A model generated the notes under the pieces. The model was not told the origin of the DNA. It saw only the letters and a program-made list of their open reading frames with translations, and ran no database searches. A stretch of 64,000 nt of DNA from Sthenelais limicola. Its lineage: Eukaryota > Annelida > Polychaeta > Phyllodocida > Sigalionidae. Position 1 is the first letter of the stretch. Each line of letters starts with the position of its first letter. This document shows, in pieces, positions 1 to 12,309 of this stretch. The stretch is taken from NCBI GenBank assembly GCA_942159475.1, contig OW804095.1, positions 93,261,740 to 93,325,739 of the forward strand. The letters are read 5' to 3'. Position numbers and translations under genes: made by a program.

Positions 1-811
1 TAAGACACCTTTATGGAGTTGAGATGTAATACTAGTCTTCAGGCTCTTTAATTCCTAACGGAGGGGCCACATTTTTGTATCATACTGAAACTGTTTTTGG
101 TCTTGATCTTTTTCAATGATTATGCCTAATTCGTCTTCACCGGAGCCTCGAACACCTGGTAAAGCCCAGAAAAACGGCTGGTGTCGGGTCCTTGACGCTA
201 ATCAAATGGATCTTAACAATTGTCAACAGCCTTATTTGAAAATAAATAAGTAATAAATGGTAACAGACCTTATAAAAAGTTCTTGGGAAATATACGAAAT
301 TCTATAATGATTTTTCAGAAAATATGAGACATTTGAATTTTGAGAGGTAATTGACAAAATGTTTCTCTAGGAAAGGTTTATTTTATTTATGTCTTTCATA
401 GAGAAATGTGTCAAAATATAGGATTGTTATAAAATAGTAATATACGGGGAAATATGCCTACGATATGAGGCCTTAAACCGACATAGAATACACACAGTAT
501 TCGTTATCAATCATCTGTGGTCACTGAGCAGAACATATCGCTTCTTTTGCTACACCATTTGAAGATGTTAGATAATATAAGTTATGTGGGGTTTATGCTA
601 GTTTGCCAATGCAAGCCAACGTTATGTTTGTCTAACTTTGTCTAACCATCACATTGCATGCCTTAAGATATGCACGTGCATCTTATCTGTTAACCCCATA
701 CTGTCTCCTTATTGGTTGCAGCACATGTAATTAGTTGGTCTGCAGTCTTAGGAAGTAGGTTGGCGAGAGGTGAAATATTTGAAATATGTTATATTTGAAA
801 TATGTTTACAG
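1..811. other. upstream or first-intron sequence of COX6B
   Basis: AT-rich sequence with no supported coding region. A splice acceptor (TTTACAG, ending at 811) sits 8 bases before the COX6B start codon, so this stretch is probably intron 1 of that gene, with a noncoding first exon somewhere in it or left of the window. I found no convincing promoter or donor. Confidence 0.5.
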
Positions 812-819
812 AACCCAAA

Positions 820-3800
820 ATGTCTGAGGGAGCATACCAGATGAAGACAGCGGCTTTTGATGCCAGGTTCCCCAACCAGAACCAAACTAGGTAGGTCATT
901 TGATATGAGAATTTTTGCTAGTCTGATTTATATTGGATATTATAAAATATGCATTTGTAGTGAACCGCAGATTTGTAAGAGGCTTGAGTCGCGAAATCCC
1001 TGTAACACAGTTGCAAACAAGATTAATGACAGCTTGATTTGAACAACCATAGTATTTCGTTCCGCGGGGCATGGTAAAAGTCCATAGTTTCAAGCGAAGA
1101 CTGAATCCCCTCGCAGAGCAGATGTATGGTCTGCAGGAGGGTGTCTGCAGTGACAATGGTGTGTTTCACATGTTTCACCTCCTGTCAGAACTGGCCAGGA
1201 TGGAGAATCGTGTCCGGCTCTAGTAGAGATGCCCTTCACTACAGCTCGATGATCATGTAGAGATGGTTGTAGTCGGCAGCGATAATGTGTTACTGTGTGC
1301 AGTGTAAATTTTTTGTAAATGTCTCAGATATACCATGCATGCATGTAATTTTCATAAAAGATTTTGTTGTTGTTTTCCTGAACTCAATAATTCACCAACT
1401 CTTTGGTGACCAATAATCCAAAGAGCTTTCTTTGGGTCTTAATCTGCCATAGCTCCAACCCCTCTAACCCTGCCTGTGTATGTCTTACACTCATCCTGCA
1501 CTCACCCCAGCGTCCTGAAATATCAGGAATCCTTTACACACTAGTTCTAGGTAGCAGTTTCCTGCAAAATCAGGATGGCTGGGGTACATGGATGGCACCT
1601 AAACTGCTATTACTATACTTGGCTAATTGCTATACTTGGCTCACTCTAGGGGGATAAACAACCACTGTGGGTGCAGCACTCACTATAGCAAAGTACTATT
1701 CACACATAGGCCTATATAGCCATCGGGGGAGGGGTCTTGATCCATTTTCTCCAGGCTTTACCTGCCAATAACAATTTCCTGAAAAATATTGAAACCATAC
1801 TTTAAACACTGAACTTTTAACGATATAAACTGTTCTTGTTACTTATTATTGAAGCATATGTGTGCATTTGCTTCTATATGTTTACTGAAAAAGTCCCGCC
1901 GGAAGTGTCCGCCGGCATATCAGGTTACAAATCCAGGGTCCCCAAGGTTGAGAAGAAAGTTCAGATTGCAGAAAGTATTAATGGTGCAGGGCTGATTTTT
2001 TTTTTAAGATTTAATTTAACGGCACCGTGGAATGCTGTTAGAAGTATGAGTTCCCAGGATTTTAATTCTCTGCAATAAATGAAGATTTAAATCTGATTCA
2101 ACACACACCTTTGATCTCCTCTTATCAGGCCTTATCTGATGCGATGTGGGCCTTATCTGATAAGGTGTGGGCCTCTTCCCTTGCGCCGATCTCCCCAGGG
2201 TTCCCGTCCAGCCCCGTCCAGGCTAGGGGATGGTGGTGTTCCCCCAGTGTAATAAATTCCAGATGTCCACAGTCCAGATGTCAAACTTTTTAAATTAAAG
2301 GATGTACACAAATAAGCCCTGTGTAAATATATTCTCCTTAACATAAGAAAACTTTTGGTCTTTATTCCATAATTCTATTTTGTTTAGAAGCCAAGATAAT
2401 ATTTTAGACATTCTGAATAGGAATAAACCTCTACCAAAGTTGTGAAGTTTCTCAAACTTTATAAGTACATCCTACATCACGCCGCTTGACCGCCCCCTCT
2501 GATAACGCCACTGATATCCACCACTGCCCCAGCTGTGCCAGCTCGTTTTTGGCCGCCAGGATTTCGTTTTTGGCCGCCAGGAGTCGGGGAGTAGGGGGCG
2601 CTTTGACACCTCCTCCTTTCACATGGTGGTGGTGGGCTGTTAGTTACTCCTATCGGCGTTAGGGGCGCTTTCACTCCTCCTCCTGTCTCACAAATTAGTC
2701 TGGCCTTGACAAGTAAAGTTGATGTGAGAGGATGACCAGGACAAGATGTACTGGTATTACCATTACCTAAGATGTTTGTCCTATTTACAGTATGTGATTG
2801 AAGTAATTACTATTAAACTTCATATACAATGAAAGTAGATCAGATCAAGTATATTATCAGACTACCATGGACATTGTATATTTTCGTATATCTCACCTGC
2901 TATATTCACTCTCATTTATATCAATTAATTAGTTCTATCAAAATTAAAGGTAACTGTCGGTAGAGATGGAACAAGCCAGTTTCATATAGACATGTAGACC
3001 TATTTGTCTCTTCTTTATGTACCATTCGTATTATTCATTCTCAAGACAAATAAAAGATTATCTTATCTTATCTTATCTTATCTTAAAAGAAGTAATTTGG
3101 CTTCTAAGCATGCTAGAATGATGGGACAAAGACCAAAAGTATTTTTATGTTAAGGAGAATATATTTACGCATAATGCCATTGAAATGCTCCAAACCGCAA
3201 ATGTCATTAAAATCCCATTAGGACGGAATTTTTTTTTTCATTTTTTTTTTCATCTATATAGTCTAGGGCCTTGCTCCCAACTGCAAAATGCCATTGAAAT
3301 GCTCCAAACCGCAAATGTCATAAGAATCCCATTAGGACGGATTTTTTTTTTATAAATTTCATTATTCTAGTCTAGTTGCTATATGTGATGTCATCCCCCT
3401 GGTGTTCAGAAAGACAGGGCCTCTGCCTGTATGCCTCTGTGGTGGTGGTGGTGGTGATGATGGTGGTGGTGGTAGTGGTGGTGGTAGAAGGAGGGATGGC
3501 ATTGATAGCGACCATCTGGGGCTATAATATAACAACCATTATCTTATCAGCTATTTAGGCCCCATTAGTAACTGAGAAAGATTGACAGACAGCTTGTCCA
3601 GTACTTCTTTCAATTTTTAAAAATCTATGATTCTATGAATCGATTCTCTTATGGTTCTCTCTTTCTCCTCTCTCCTCTCTCCTCTCTCCTCTCTCCTCTC
3701 TCCTCTCTCTCGGACATCCTCCTCCTCCTGGGTGTATGAATGTATACATGGTGTCTGTATGTATGCATGGATGTATATGTATGCAGGTGTGAATCCTATT

Positions 3801-5955
3801 ACTTTCTTGGCGTCCCTAGTTCCTCTGTCCCCAACCCCCGACACATATGCTTTCATACTAACTCCAATAAGAGTTAGTATCCAAATCTTTTACACTTTTA
3901 CTTGTAGTTATACATTATGGGTAAAGTCGTCAGAAAATGTGCAATTCGCCTTCACCAATCATCTCCAAACACTCAAATTTAAATTAAATTCAATGAGGTT
4001 CAAAATACAGTCCACAGGGATGCAAGTTCTCAGATTATCAACGGAATTAAGATAATTTTGATAAATGGAAAAGTTGCCAAATGCCCTCCAAAATACACCA
4101 TTTTAAATCAATATGTACCAAAATTTTCTCAGGTTCCGTATCTGTAGGCCTATAGTTGCCTTATGTTGGCTGGATCTTAGAGAAATGGATGAAACCCAGC
4201 ACACACACCCTTCTTGTGGGAAGTGATGGGCAGAGACCGTCTATATATATCCACCCCTACCGACTCTAGTGCTAACGGAACCGCCACTTTCTGCTCGGGG
4301 AGAGGCGGCCTCACTCCTCATCGGAAGTGAGATTCCAGATATTTCCTATAATCTTTAACATTGAGCCAATGGAGCTAACGGAAATCCCAGAGTGCCTTCG
4401 CTCAAGAATTCCGGGAAGAGTGCAGCAGGTGGCGATCATATATATCCCTTGCACTGACCTAGATCCCCACCACTAGTTAGGCCACACTGCCCTACATACA
4501 CACATGGTCCTTTATGTCTCATGTGCGCCTTTATGTACCTCCCCTTGGACCTTGGAAAATCTTCAGATTATTTTACCTTACCCGACTTGCATCCCTGAAT
4601 CCAACATCAGACATGGCGAAAACTTGAAAACTTTCACCGGACAGGAGGACCGGTGAAAAGGAACTTTCACGAGTCCTCCAAAGGTTTCACCAGTCTTCCA
4701 AAGGTTTCTCCAAATTTTTTATACACATTTTTCACCGGACAGTTGGACCACATGTCTTTCAACGGTCAAGGACTGCGGTCCGGCTGGTTTCGCCATGTCT
4801 GCATCATTATCGAACAGATCTTTTCAATCATCGTAATCTGAAATGTACCCAGATATAAGTAGTATCTCTCATTGCTGAGCCTAATTTAACTTCAGTTTAC
4901 TGCATCGATAGAGCTGAGAAATGTTGATATTTTCAGGTGATTTCATCCATATCGTGCTGGTATTTAAAACTAACGAAATTCTTGTTGTTGAGGCATGACT
5001 CGCATTGATTCACTTACTGCCATCTATTATAAATTATATTCCGTCCGTATTACTTGGGAAATTACCTGATATATTTCCATTTCTTATTTCCTATCAATGC
5101 ATTATAGGCACGGTATAATCATCTATCTTATTCAATTCATATTCACCTGTGCATTTGGTCTTATTTAATTATTTAATTTTGTTTGGCAGAAATTGCTGGC
5201 AAAATTATGTGGACTACCACCGATGCCACAAGGTAAAGGGAGATGACTTTGAGCCATGCGAGTACTTCAAGCGCACATATAGGTCTCTATGCCCTAATGA
5301 GTGGGTAAGTAATTTAGTTTCATTTGGGCTTTTATTTCTATAAATACAAAAACACAAATAAGGTAGAATTACCCAAGGCAGGGTCTCGAATTAGGAAAAT
5401 AAATTCAAGGCCTGGAAGAACAGATTGTTATACCTCCTTGTGTCATTATATGTATACCTATTATAGCCTACTAAAATTCCATTTTCATAGCCAGTACATG
5501 TTACCTTTAGGGCTGTACATTTCTATCTGATTCGCCCCTCTCACACCATACACTAAGTGACTCAGAAAGAAGATTGTTAAAAACCCATGATTGATATAAA
5601 ATCTAGATATAAAATACATCGCAACAATAAACACAGCCCTCTGAGCATGTTATTAGTGGTCTGGATAATCACTAAAATAGGAAAAAAGGAAAAGCCTGGA
5701 CTTTTTTTTCAAAAAGCGTAAATTAGGGTTGCGTATGAAGTGTTGCCGAAAGGAACATTTCGCGCTCTGATGAGCTTGACAGTCTTCGTTTGACATCCAT
5801 TTTAATGGGTGTCGATTCATATTGTGTCAGTTAAACCTATTCGCCCATTCATTCTCGCCATTTTTTACATCTAAAATGTAGCCTTCTTTTTTCTTTTTCA
5901 GACCACTAGGTGGGACGAACAGATGGAAAATGGATCCTTTGCCGGCAAAATCTAG
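820..5955 (+). CDS. COX6B: cytochrome c oxidase subunit 6B, three coding exons
   Basis: Small nuclear-encoded subunit of mitochondrial complex IV; in the known family it lies on the intermembrane-space side and bridges the two monomers of the dimer. Coding exons are 820-890, 5190-5304 and 5902-5955, joined by GT/AG introns (donors GTAGGT and GTAAGT, acceptors TTTGGCAG and TTTTTCAG). Reading phase is kept across both junctions, giving 79 residues against about 86 in mammals. Exon one carries the conserved FPNQNQTR segment. Exon two carries the twin-cysteine CHCH signature, CX9C ([12 protein letters not shown]) then CX10C ([12 protein letters not shown]). Exon three carries WDEQ and ends in FAGKI, the family's usual C-terminus. 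No mitochondrial presequence is expected, since CHCH proteins are imported by oxidative folding. The 4.3 kb intron between the first two coding exons is unusually repeat-rich. Identification is firm; whether it is isoform 1 or 2 cannot be told. Confidence 0.95.
2323..3168. repeat. inverted-repeat (foldback) element inside the COX6B intron
   Basis: Two arms of about 72-74 bases, 2323-2396 and 3097-3168, are imperfect reverse complements. Shared blocks include TAAATATATTCTCCTTAACA and ACTTTTGGTCTTT. The roughly 700 bases between the arms hold a doubled TCGTTTTTGGCCGCCAGGA unit near 2545-2582 and end in a retrotransposon-type (TCTTA)n tail next to the right arm. Confidence 0.65.
3035..3085 (+). 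mobile_element. 3' tail of a non-LTR retrotransposon, (TCTTA)n
   Basis: The segment AGACAAATAAAAGATTA followed by four to five TCTTA units resembles the 3' end of a LINE or SINE. The same tail recurs at 60,288-60,325 (+) and inverted at 25,270-25,320, so it belongs to a dispersed family. The 5' boundary is not visible. Confidence 0.6.
3173..3345 (+). repeat. two direct copies of a 58 bp unit
   Basis: The segment starting ATGCCATTGAAATGCTCCAA occurs at 3173-3230 and 3288-3345, offset by 115 bases. Each copy ends in GGACGG plus a T-run. The copies differ at a few positions. Noncoding. Confidence 0.8.
3437..3712. repeat. microsatellites (GGT)n and (CTCTCCT)n
   Basis: A GGT/GAT-rich tract at 3437-3487 and a pure pyrimidine tract of repeated CTCTCCT at 3656-3712. 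Open frames here are low-complexity artefacts. Confidence 0.85.
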
Positions 5956-6158
5956 AGAGAAATAATTTGAGTAATATCAAGAACATGTCAGCTTTGAGCC
6001 TGTGTTCTCAGGCACTTTGGAGTATCCATCATCTGTTGGGGACCACAGTGCTATGTATTATAAAATAATGTGAGAGGCACCCAGGGAGTGATTCTTAGTT
6101 TCACAAGCAAGGATGTACTAAACTATCGTATGGAAGGAAACCTGACGGACAGATTACC

Positions 6159-6164
6159 AATAAA
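6159..6164 (+). terminator. COX6B polyadenylation signal
   Basis: Canonical AATAAA about 200 bases after the COX6B stop codon at 5955. It is the first clear signal downstream and implies a 3' UTR of roughly 220 bases. Confidence 0.7.
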
Positions 6165-9100
6165 ATCCTAAACTAAAAACAAACCTTGGTTTCTTATTTT
6201 TCAACTCAATTATCAGATCCTGTTAATTACGAATTGAATTCCCCCAATTCTTATTTATTTTCAGATTTACTAAGAAACATTAAATTATTGACGCACGTTA
6301 TTACAGTTGGAAATATTTACAAGCAAATCTTGTTTTTTAAGGATGGTCGCGGGTATTTCTCAATTGCCAAAAACGGGGGTGGATCTTTTACATTGACCAT
6401 GTTCATATTTATTATTTTTTTATAGTGGCGTTTAGTAGTTATAAAAAGGCACTTTTAAAGATTGAACTGATTAGTATATTTTGCTTGTTATTATTTTACG
6501 ACACCGTAACTGCCAGTTTGTTTACATGAATATCGAAGCTATCCTATCAGTCCATACATCTCTCACGTCCTCTACTCCGTCAAATCCGCCATTACAGACT
6601 TAATTATTATTCTTTAAAAGTATGGATGCAGTAGGGATCACATAATTCGCATGAGAGATTAAACAAGCAAACACTGCCTCAACTTTTGGTCCGCAAAAGT
6701 AGCGTTCTATGAAAGCATATCTCTGTTCTAATACCAAGCGTGGTTTCAAATAAGATATTATATAATGAGAAAAGAGTAGTGGAAACTACAGTCATGACTT
6801 ACACAAATTACTACAAACCATCACTAGATGATAAAGAATCATAAGTGGTTACATAGATTATATAATAGAAAACCCTCCCGAATACCCTATTTTGGGTATT
6901 TTTTTGGCTAAGAAAAAAATGAAAACAAATTATAAATCCTGGGAATTTTGTTAGTATTGAGTTGTTTTGAAGGGTCAGTCCACGGGTTCATGGTCACTTT
7001 TAGGACAACTTATAAGTACCGGTACTTGTAACACCCAAGTCTCAATTTCTTTTACCTCCATTTTCGTCTTAGAAAATACTATATATGAAAAAGTATAACT
7101 GTAATAGAAAATGAAATCGAAATTGTAAAAATATGAAAGTTTAGGAATGAAACTCAAATTAGAGATCCCACACAATCCCATGTCTATCAAATGCAAAATG
7201 AGTAAAGAATTTGTAAGCGTAGAAGCGAAATTATAAATGAGAAGAGATCTCAATGAGATCTCACTCATGACTGGCAAAATGGCGTTGGATTGGATGTTCA
7301 TGTTCCTGCAGCATAATGCTGCTCATGCCCAATATCCAGTGCAGTAGTGTGCAATGTAGCATGTATATTAATGCATTTAGATAACTACTACCCTCGTTAC
7401 TATACCTAAAAAAAAAAAAAATTCTCGTTACTATACCCGTAGTGGGACCCTTGGCTCCCCCTACCTCAAAGCCTAGTTACTACACTTGCTCCTACAAGCA
7501 ACACCTAGCTTTGGTTTATTTAGGGCACCTTGGAAGAACTGCCGTTAAATTGCCGATGGGTTTACCCATTTTCCATATCCCATTTTTCGTATGTGAAATA
7601 TGGAAATAAAATTACAAATTCAACATGCCTTAATGGTGTTGACTACACTTAATCACGCCAGAGGGTAAAATAGACGTTTAGTATTCTGTCTGATCACCAG
7701 ATGACGCCTTATGCAACTGTCTTCACCAAATCCCGGAACGTCAAGACATGTCACAGATGTGTCACAATTGCTGGAATCTAAGGATCTCTAGTTCTAAAAA
7801 TAGGGTGGGCCTTAACCATAAAGTATTAAGGTTTAGGCCTAGTCTAGCTAGGTTAGTTCATCGTTATAATTCCAGTGCGTCTTTTGCATGAGCTGTTTTC
7901 AAGGTTAGGGCAATTATTGGTATTTATTGGCAGGCAACAAAATTCTCATGAAATTATGGCATTTTATGAGCAAAACGCTCTTCCGACTTGGTCAGAGCTG
8001 GAGCTAGATATTATTCCATATTGGATTTATAATACACTTCTGTTTTACATGGAACACATACGAGCTAGTGCAAATAGGACCATATCCCTTCAACATTATT
8101 ATTTTTAGTCTGTTCTTTTTAAGAAAAGGTTCCCTTTAACATTATTAATCCTCTGATGTGTTTTATTTCATTAAAAGCTGGATTGAAAGCCTTCTTGTTG
8201 TGGGTTTGGCCACGAAGCGCGCGGACGATTTTTATTTTTGAGGGAGAAGCCTTGAAAATCATTGAGTCGACCTGACGAATGCCAATCATTGATTAAATCT
8301 CGATCAGATATGAGAAAATTCAGTGTTATATCAGACGTTAAATCATATGATATCAGATAGCATGTTTTTTTTAATATCAGATGTGAAATCAGATGCTATC
8401 AGATCGCATCTCCACCTGCTCCACCCTTCCCCACCTTATATCACCGTTTTCTCACCTCTTACATGATTTGGGACAGTCCATTGCAGTTGAACTTGTCAAA
8501 CCTAATCCAAATGTGGTAAATACAGTTTTTAAAGGTATGGAGGGCTATGGAAACTCAGAAATAGTAGCTTTACAACCCCTTCAAATGAAGGGAAAAATTA
8601 AACTAATCTAACCAAGACATTCCATTCCAGGTCCAAACTCCACATATCCCTTCATTCCAAGGGAAACTAAAAACTTAGACTGATCAACCTTAAATCTCTA
8701 CATGCCCAAACCCCATGTATCCCTTCATTCTAAGGTAAATTATTTCATCTTGCAAATCCATGTCCAGCCTATGCTACAGCATTGCATCATCCACTGCGCT
8801 ATGCCCCAGGATTAACTGATCTACTTGAAACCTTTATCCTCACATAATCAACCATATTACTTCAGGCTCAAATACTTTACAACCCCTTCAAATGAAGGGA
8901 AAAATTAAACTAATCTAACCAGCCATACCATTCCAAGTCCAAACACCACATATATATACTCCCTTCATTCCAAGCGAAATAAAAACTAAAATTAACCTAA
9001 TTTCAACACACCTCCCCTATGCCCCTCCCTCACTCACCCCCTCCTCCCCCTCTTCTATTTTCTCTCTCTCACCACTCTCTCTTCTCTCTCCTTTCCCCTC

Positions 9101-10480
9101 TAAATACTCTTACTTGCGGAAAAGTTCTCACAAATGCCTGTCTAGAGTGCCAAGACGGGATAAAACTGAAATTCGAGGCTAATTCTTTGGTAGTCATCAT
9201 GTTGCCGTCTTCCTATTAAATGAGGCCTTCATAGAGACTAGTGTTATCAGTCAGATAACTATTTTTTAGCATTGGGGCATCTGGGGAATAGTGCATAGCA
9301 AGTTGTTTTGGGATCATAACTTTAAAAACTGTTTTATAAAACTGGAAAACATGGTCGATGATTGGACTCCTACTGCACCAATGGCTCTCAGTAGCCAAAT
9401 TATCCAAAATTAAGATTTTCAGAAATATTCCAAAATGATTGTACATTTTCAGACGATCTGACCCCCCTCACAAGCATGATTATGTGAAATTGATACACCC
9501 CCTAGAGTTTATGTGAATCTTCGCAAGCTTGTCCTAAAAGCATTTATGACCGCAACATTGTTGGGTCAAAGTTAGTTGTGTGTAATTAGTCGCGGTCACT
9601 ATTACTATGTTAACGACAAACATATTGTAGAAACCAATGTTTTCTAGAGTTGGAGGGAAATAACCAGGGAGGTTAAGTGGGAGGGGGCCGGCTGGGCTGC
9701 CCCTCAGCGACCCCTAGGAGAGTGACCAAGTACTTGAGTAACTGCTCCCTCCGGCCGAGCTCACCCTAGCCCTTAACGGTAGATCAGGAGGTTGGTGCTC
9801 ACCTAGCCGTTCCTATATAATCAATTGACTTTAATATTGATGACTCTGTGCATGACCATTTACTTGTGAATTATGATAATCTCTTAGGATAATTAGTTAT
9901 GATTAATAAAATACCAGATGTTACGTCATGTGCCCATGTACCATGTACCAAAATCAAATCAAATTTTTGCATTATCTGGCAAGTATTATTATCATGATCA
10001 TTACTTAAGACCACGTCATATCATATCAATTTAGACATGATTATGTAATAGTTAGGAACACTGATGATGAATATTGTTTTGTCTGATGTAAGCATAAAGT
10101 TAATCAGTTAGACTTAATTGTTTTGTGTGTGATGAAATATATGATTAAGATAGTCAAGAATATTTGTGTGAATACTCTACTACTCATGAAGAAGTGACCA
10201 TTACCTGGCTTCTTTTAGCGCTTTCTTAAATTGGTCAATGGGTTTATTGCATTAAGAAACCAAACAAAAAAAAATTTAGCTGACAGCTAGGTTGTGCCAT
10301 CCCGGACCTTCCGCAAACAATTTTACTTTTCCCAGGTTTGAAATATCCCACGTCCATTACAGGGGAACCAATTTTCTATTTGTGCGAACCACAGGAGGTA
10401 ATTTGTAAGACAATTTGACTTAAAAACACCAACAAATGGAATTTAATCAGCCTCAGGAGGCGGTCCCAGTGACATTTCAC
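6165..10480. other. intergenic, no gene recognised
   Basis: AT-rich sequence in which no frame looks like a known protein. A 108-codon minus frame at 6975-7301 is hydrophobic and AT-driven, without recognisable motifs. Around 9440 the sequence TACATTTTCAGACGATCTGA resembles an internal segment of the hAT-like element at 53,730, suggesting a relic of that family. Confidence 0.5.
8568..8979 (+). repeat. direct repeat, two copies of about 100 bp
   Basis: Copies at 8568-8666 and 8875-8979 share CTTTACAACCCCTTCAAATG, the following GAAGGGAAAAATTAAACTAA and a TCCATTCCA-like segment. A third weaker CCCTTCATTC motif lies near 8728. Probably decayed satellite or transposon sequence. Confidence 0.7.
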
Positions 10481-10519
10481 TAATTGGATACCGACGAAAA
10501 CCCGAGTCTTGATTTTGTC

Positions 10520-10529
10520 TATATAAAGG
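10520..10529 (+). promoter_or_regulatory. candidate TATA box
   Basis: TATATAAAGG followed by GC-richer sequence (CTGCAGCTGAG...), the layout of a TATA promoter with a start site near 10,550. A second TATAAAT lies at about 10,575. No downstream coding exon is recognised, so it could belong to a noncoding RNA, an unrecognised gene or a dead transposon. Confidence 0.3.
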
Positions 10530-11977
10530 ACTGCAGCTGAGTTGGCTGGAGTACCTCCTAGACCCTGGCGTTGCTATAAATAGAAAACAAATGGATGTTG
10601 AGGCCAAGTGCAAAGTACTGAGATCTGGCTCGATCGTAATCTGGATATATAGGCCTCCTGCCTAAGGTGGTGTCCGAATATTAAAGCTGCACCCTCAGTT
10701 AACATCCATCAATATGTTTCTGTGTTCCGTTCCGTTTCTACTCATCTGAAAGTCAGTTGACCAACATTTTGAACGATTTGCAGGGCTTCATAAAAGTCAA
10801 AATCTATATTTCCGTGGCTCACCGAAAACCTTTGCTGTGGTGGTTTTACGTATCAACGCCTACTGGAGCTCGTTTTATTAACTGATTAGATTAGTCCAAT
10901 AGGTAAATTATTGTTAAATATTATTCTGAATATTATATATTGTTAATTATTATTAAAACAATAAGTGAATTTAGTAAGATTTGTTTCGTAGTAATGACCT
11001 GGTATGCACGCTTTTTTATGCTTTCAGTTTTTTTTGCTTTCACAAATTTAAAAAAAACCAGATGGATCTTGCTGTTTCTTATGATCAACAAATCGACAGA
11101 GGTGAAACGATAATTTTCTTAGTGACAAGCAACATAATTATGTTGTTTCTTAATTGAATTGAAAAACTTTATTTGTCGAAGGTTTTACAAATGTGAGGTA
11201 AACAAATGGGTAACCAGTTACTGGATAAAATACAGGTCTTCCAGCCGTTACCTTTTAGCCACAAAAATATTGGGAATTTTGGGACACAATATTATTACAC
11301 CCCTCAGGAGCCCCTCAGCCATTGGAAAACCACCTTCCAGAAACTGAAAACAATGTCTATTTCGTAACAATAGTTATTTTAAACAAGAGAAATGAGCCTT
11401 ATTAGCTTTTGGTTAAAGAATCACCCACAAGAATTAAGCATGGTCAATTTTTTCGGGCTAAATCAGAAACACACCTTTTTTCCCTTGCCTGATTGGGCAC
11501 GGCCTATTATGGAGTAACTCAGTGCGGGGTAGACTAGCCCTCGCCCCCAAGACTGTGTTAAATTGTTTGTAGGCCTCACTCGCTGATATGATAGTTCATC
11601 AGTCGAAGCAGTAGTGACTAATAAATAGTGATTCTAATATGATTTTAAAAAAGATTTCGTTTGAAAAAGCTTGTCTATGTGGGAATAGGAAAGGAGAGAA
11701 ACGTTTTACATGGCTCTTGTTTACAGCTGGATGCATTTGACCTGTTTCATCTCTATATTTCTTGCATAGATGGATCCAGAGAAGTTTAGCCGCCAGAATA
11801 TTTTTTTCCTGTTCATTTTGGTGATATGCTTGTGACGTATAGTTAACCTTATAAATTGTTGAATGAGCATTGTCTGCCCGCCGTCCCCACCACTACGACC
11901 GGGCCGGGAGACCGGCCACTAAACGTATGTTGTTTTGCTGCTCAGAAAGAAGGGTTGTCAAGTGTTTTCCTGGCTAT

Positions 11978-12020
11978 GTCTGCCGCCGATCTAATGGCAT
12001 AGCCATTAGACGAGGCAGAC
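11978..12020. repeat. hairpin, about 19 bp stem
   Basis: GTCTGCC...TCTAATGGC at 11978-11998 faces GCCATTAGACGAGGCAGAC at 12002-12020 with a three-base loop and a small internal mismatch. A shorter GGCCGG/CCGGCC hairpin lies just upstream near 11,900. Confidence 0.7.
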
Positions 12021-12084
12021 AATTAGATTATATATTTTGTTACCTTTTTTAATGTGATAATCCTAGATTCTTTACGTTTGTTTT

Positions 12085-12150
12085 GACGCCATTGACGAGC
12101 GTGGTGGACGGAAGTAAACCCAGAACAAGAGCATCGCGCATGCGCAGAGG
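12085..12150. promoter_or_regulatory. candidate TATA-less (possibly bidirectional) promoter
   Basis: An ETS-type CGGAAGT at 12109-12115 lies 20 bases from a perfect NRF-1 palindrome GCGCATGCGC at 12136-12145 in locally CpG-rich sequence. This pairing is typical of housekeeping and nuclear-mitochondrial gene promoters. A minus-strand ATGGCGTC start lies at 12,092 with GTAAAG 17 bases on, and a + strand donor-like GTAGGT lies near 12,298. No exon of a known protein could be tied to it. Confidence 0.35.
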
Positions 12151-12309
12151 AGACTACTCCCTATGGAAATCCTGGCATATGTTTACGGGCGAAGGCAATG
12201 GTGGCCAGTTGAGAAGCTTGGGATGGGTCGTTCGTCGTAAATTTGTTGGTTTCTTGTACGGCATCGTATAGAAATTCCGACTGGCTTGTTCGGTATAGGT
12301 AGGTCTAAA

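Noticed and set aside
857..1042. 61-codon + frame overlapping the first COX6B coding exon
   Set aside because: It is out of phase with the COX6B exon; the conserved FPNQNQTR reading is in another frame and splices at 890.
4200..4470. Possible small nuclear RNA or SINE around GC-rich 4,260-4,440
   Set aside because: No U1-U6 core sequences, no A/B box promoter and no clear ends.
6975..7301. 108-codon hydrophobic minus frame
   Set aside because: AT-rich composition alone explains it; no motif, no splice context, no neighbours.
9640..9830. Possible tRNA-derived SINE in the GC-rich stretch
   Set aside because: No GGTTCGANTCC-like B box and no cloverleaf could be drawn.
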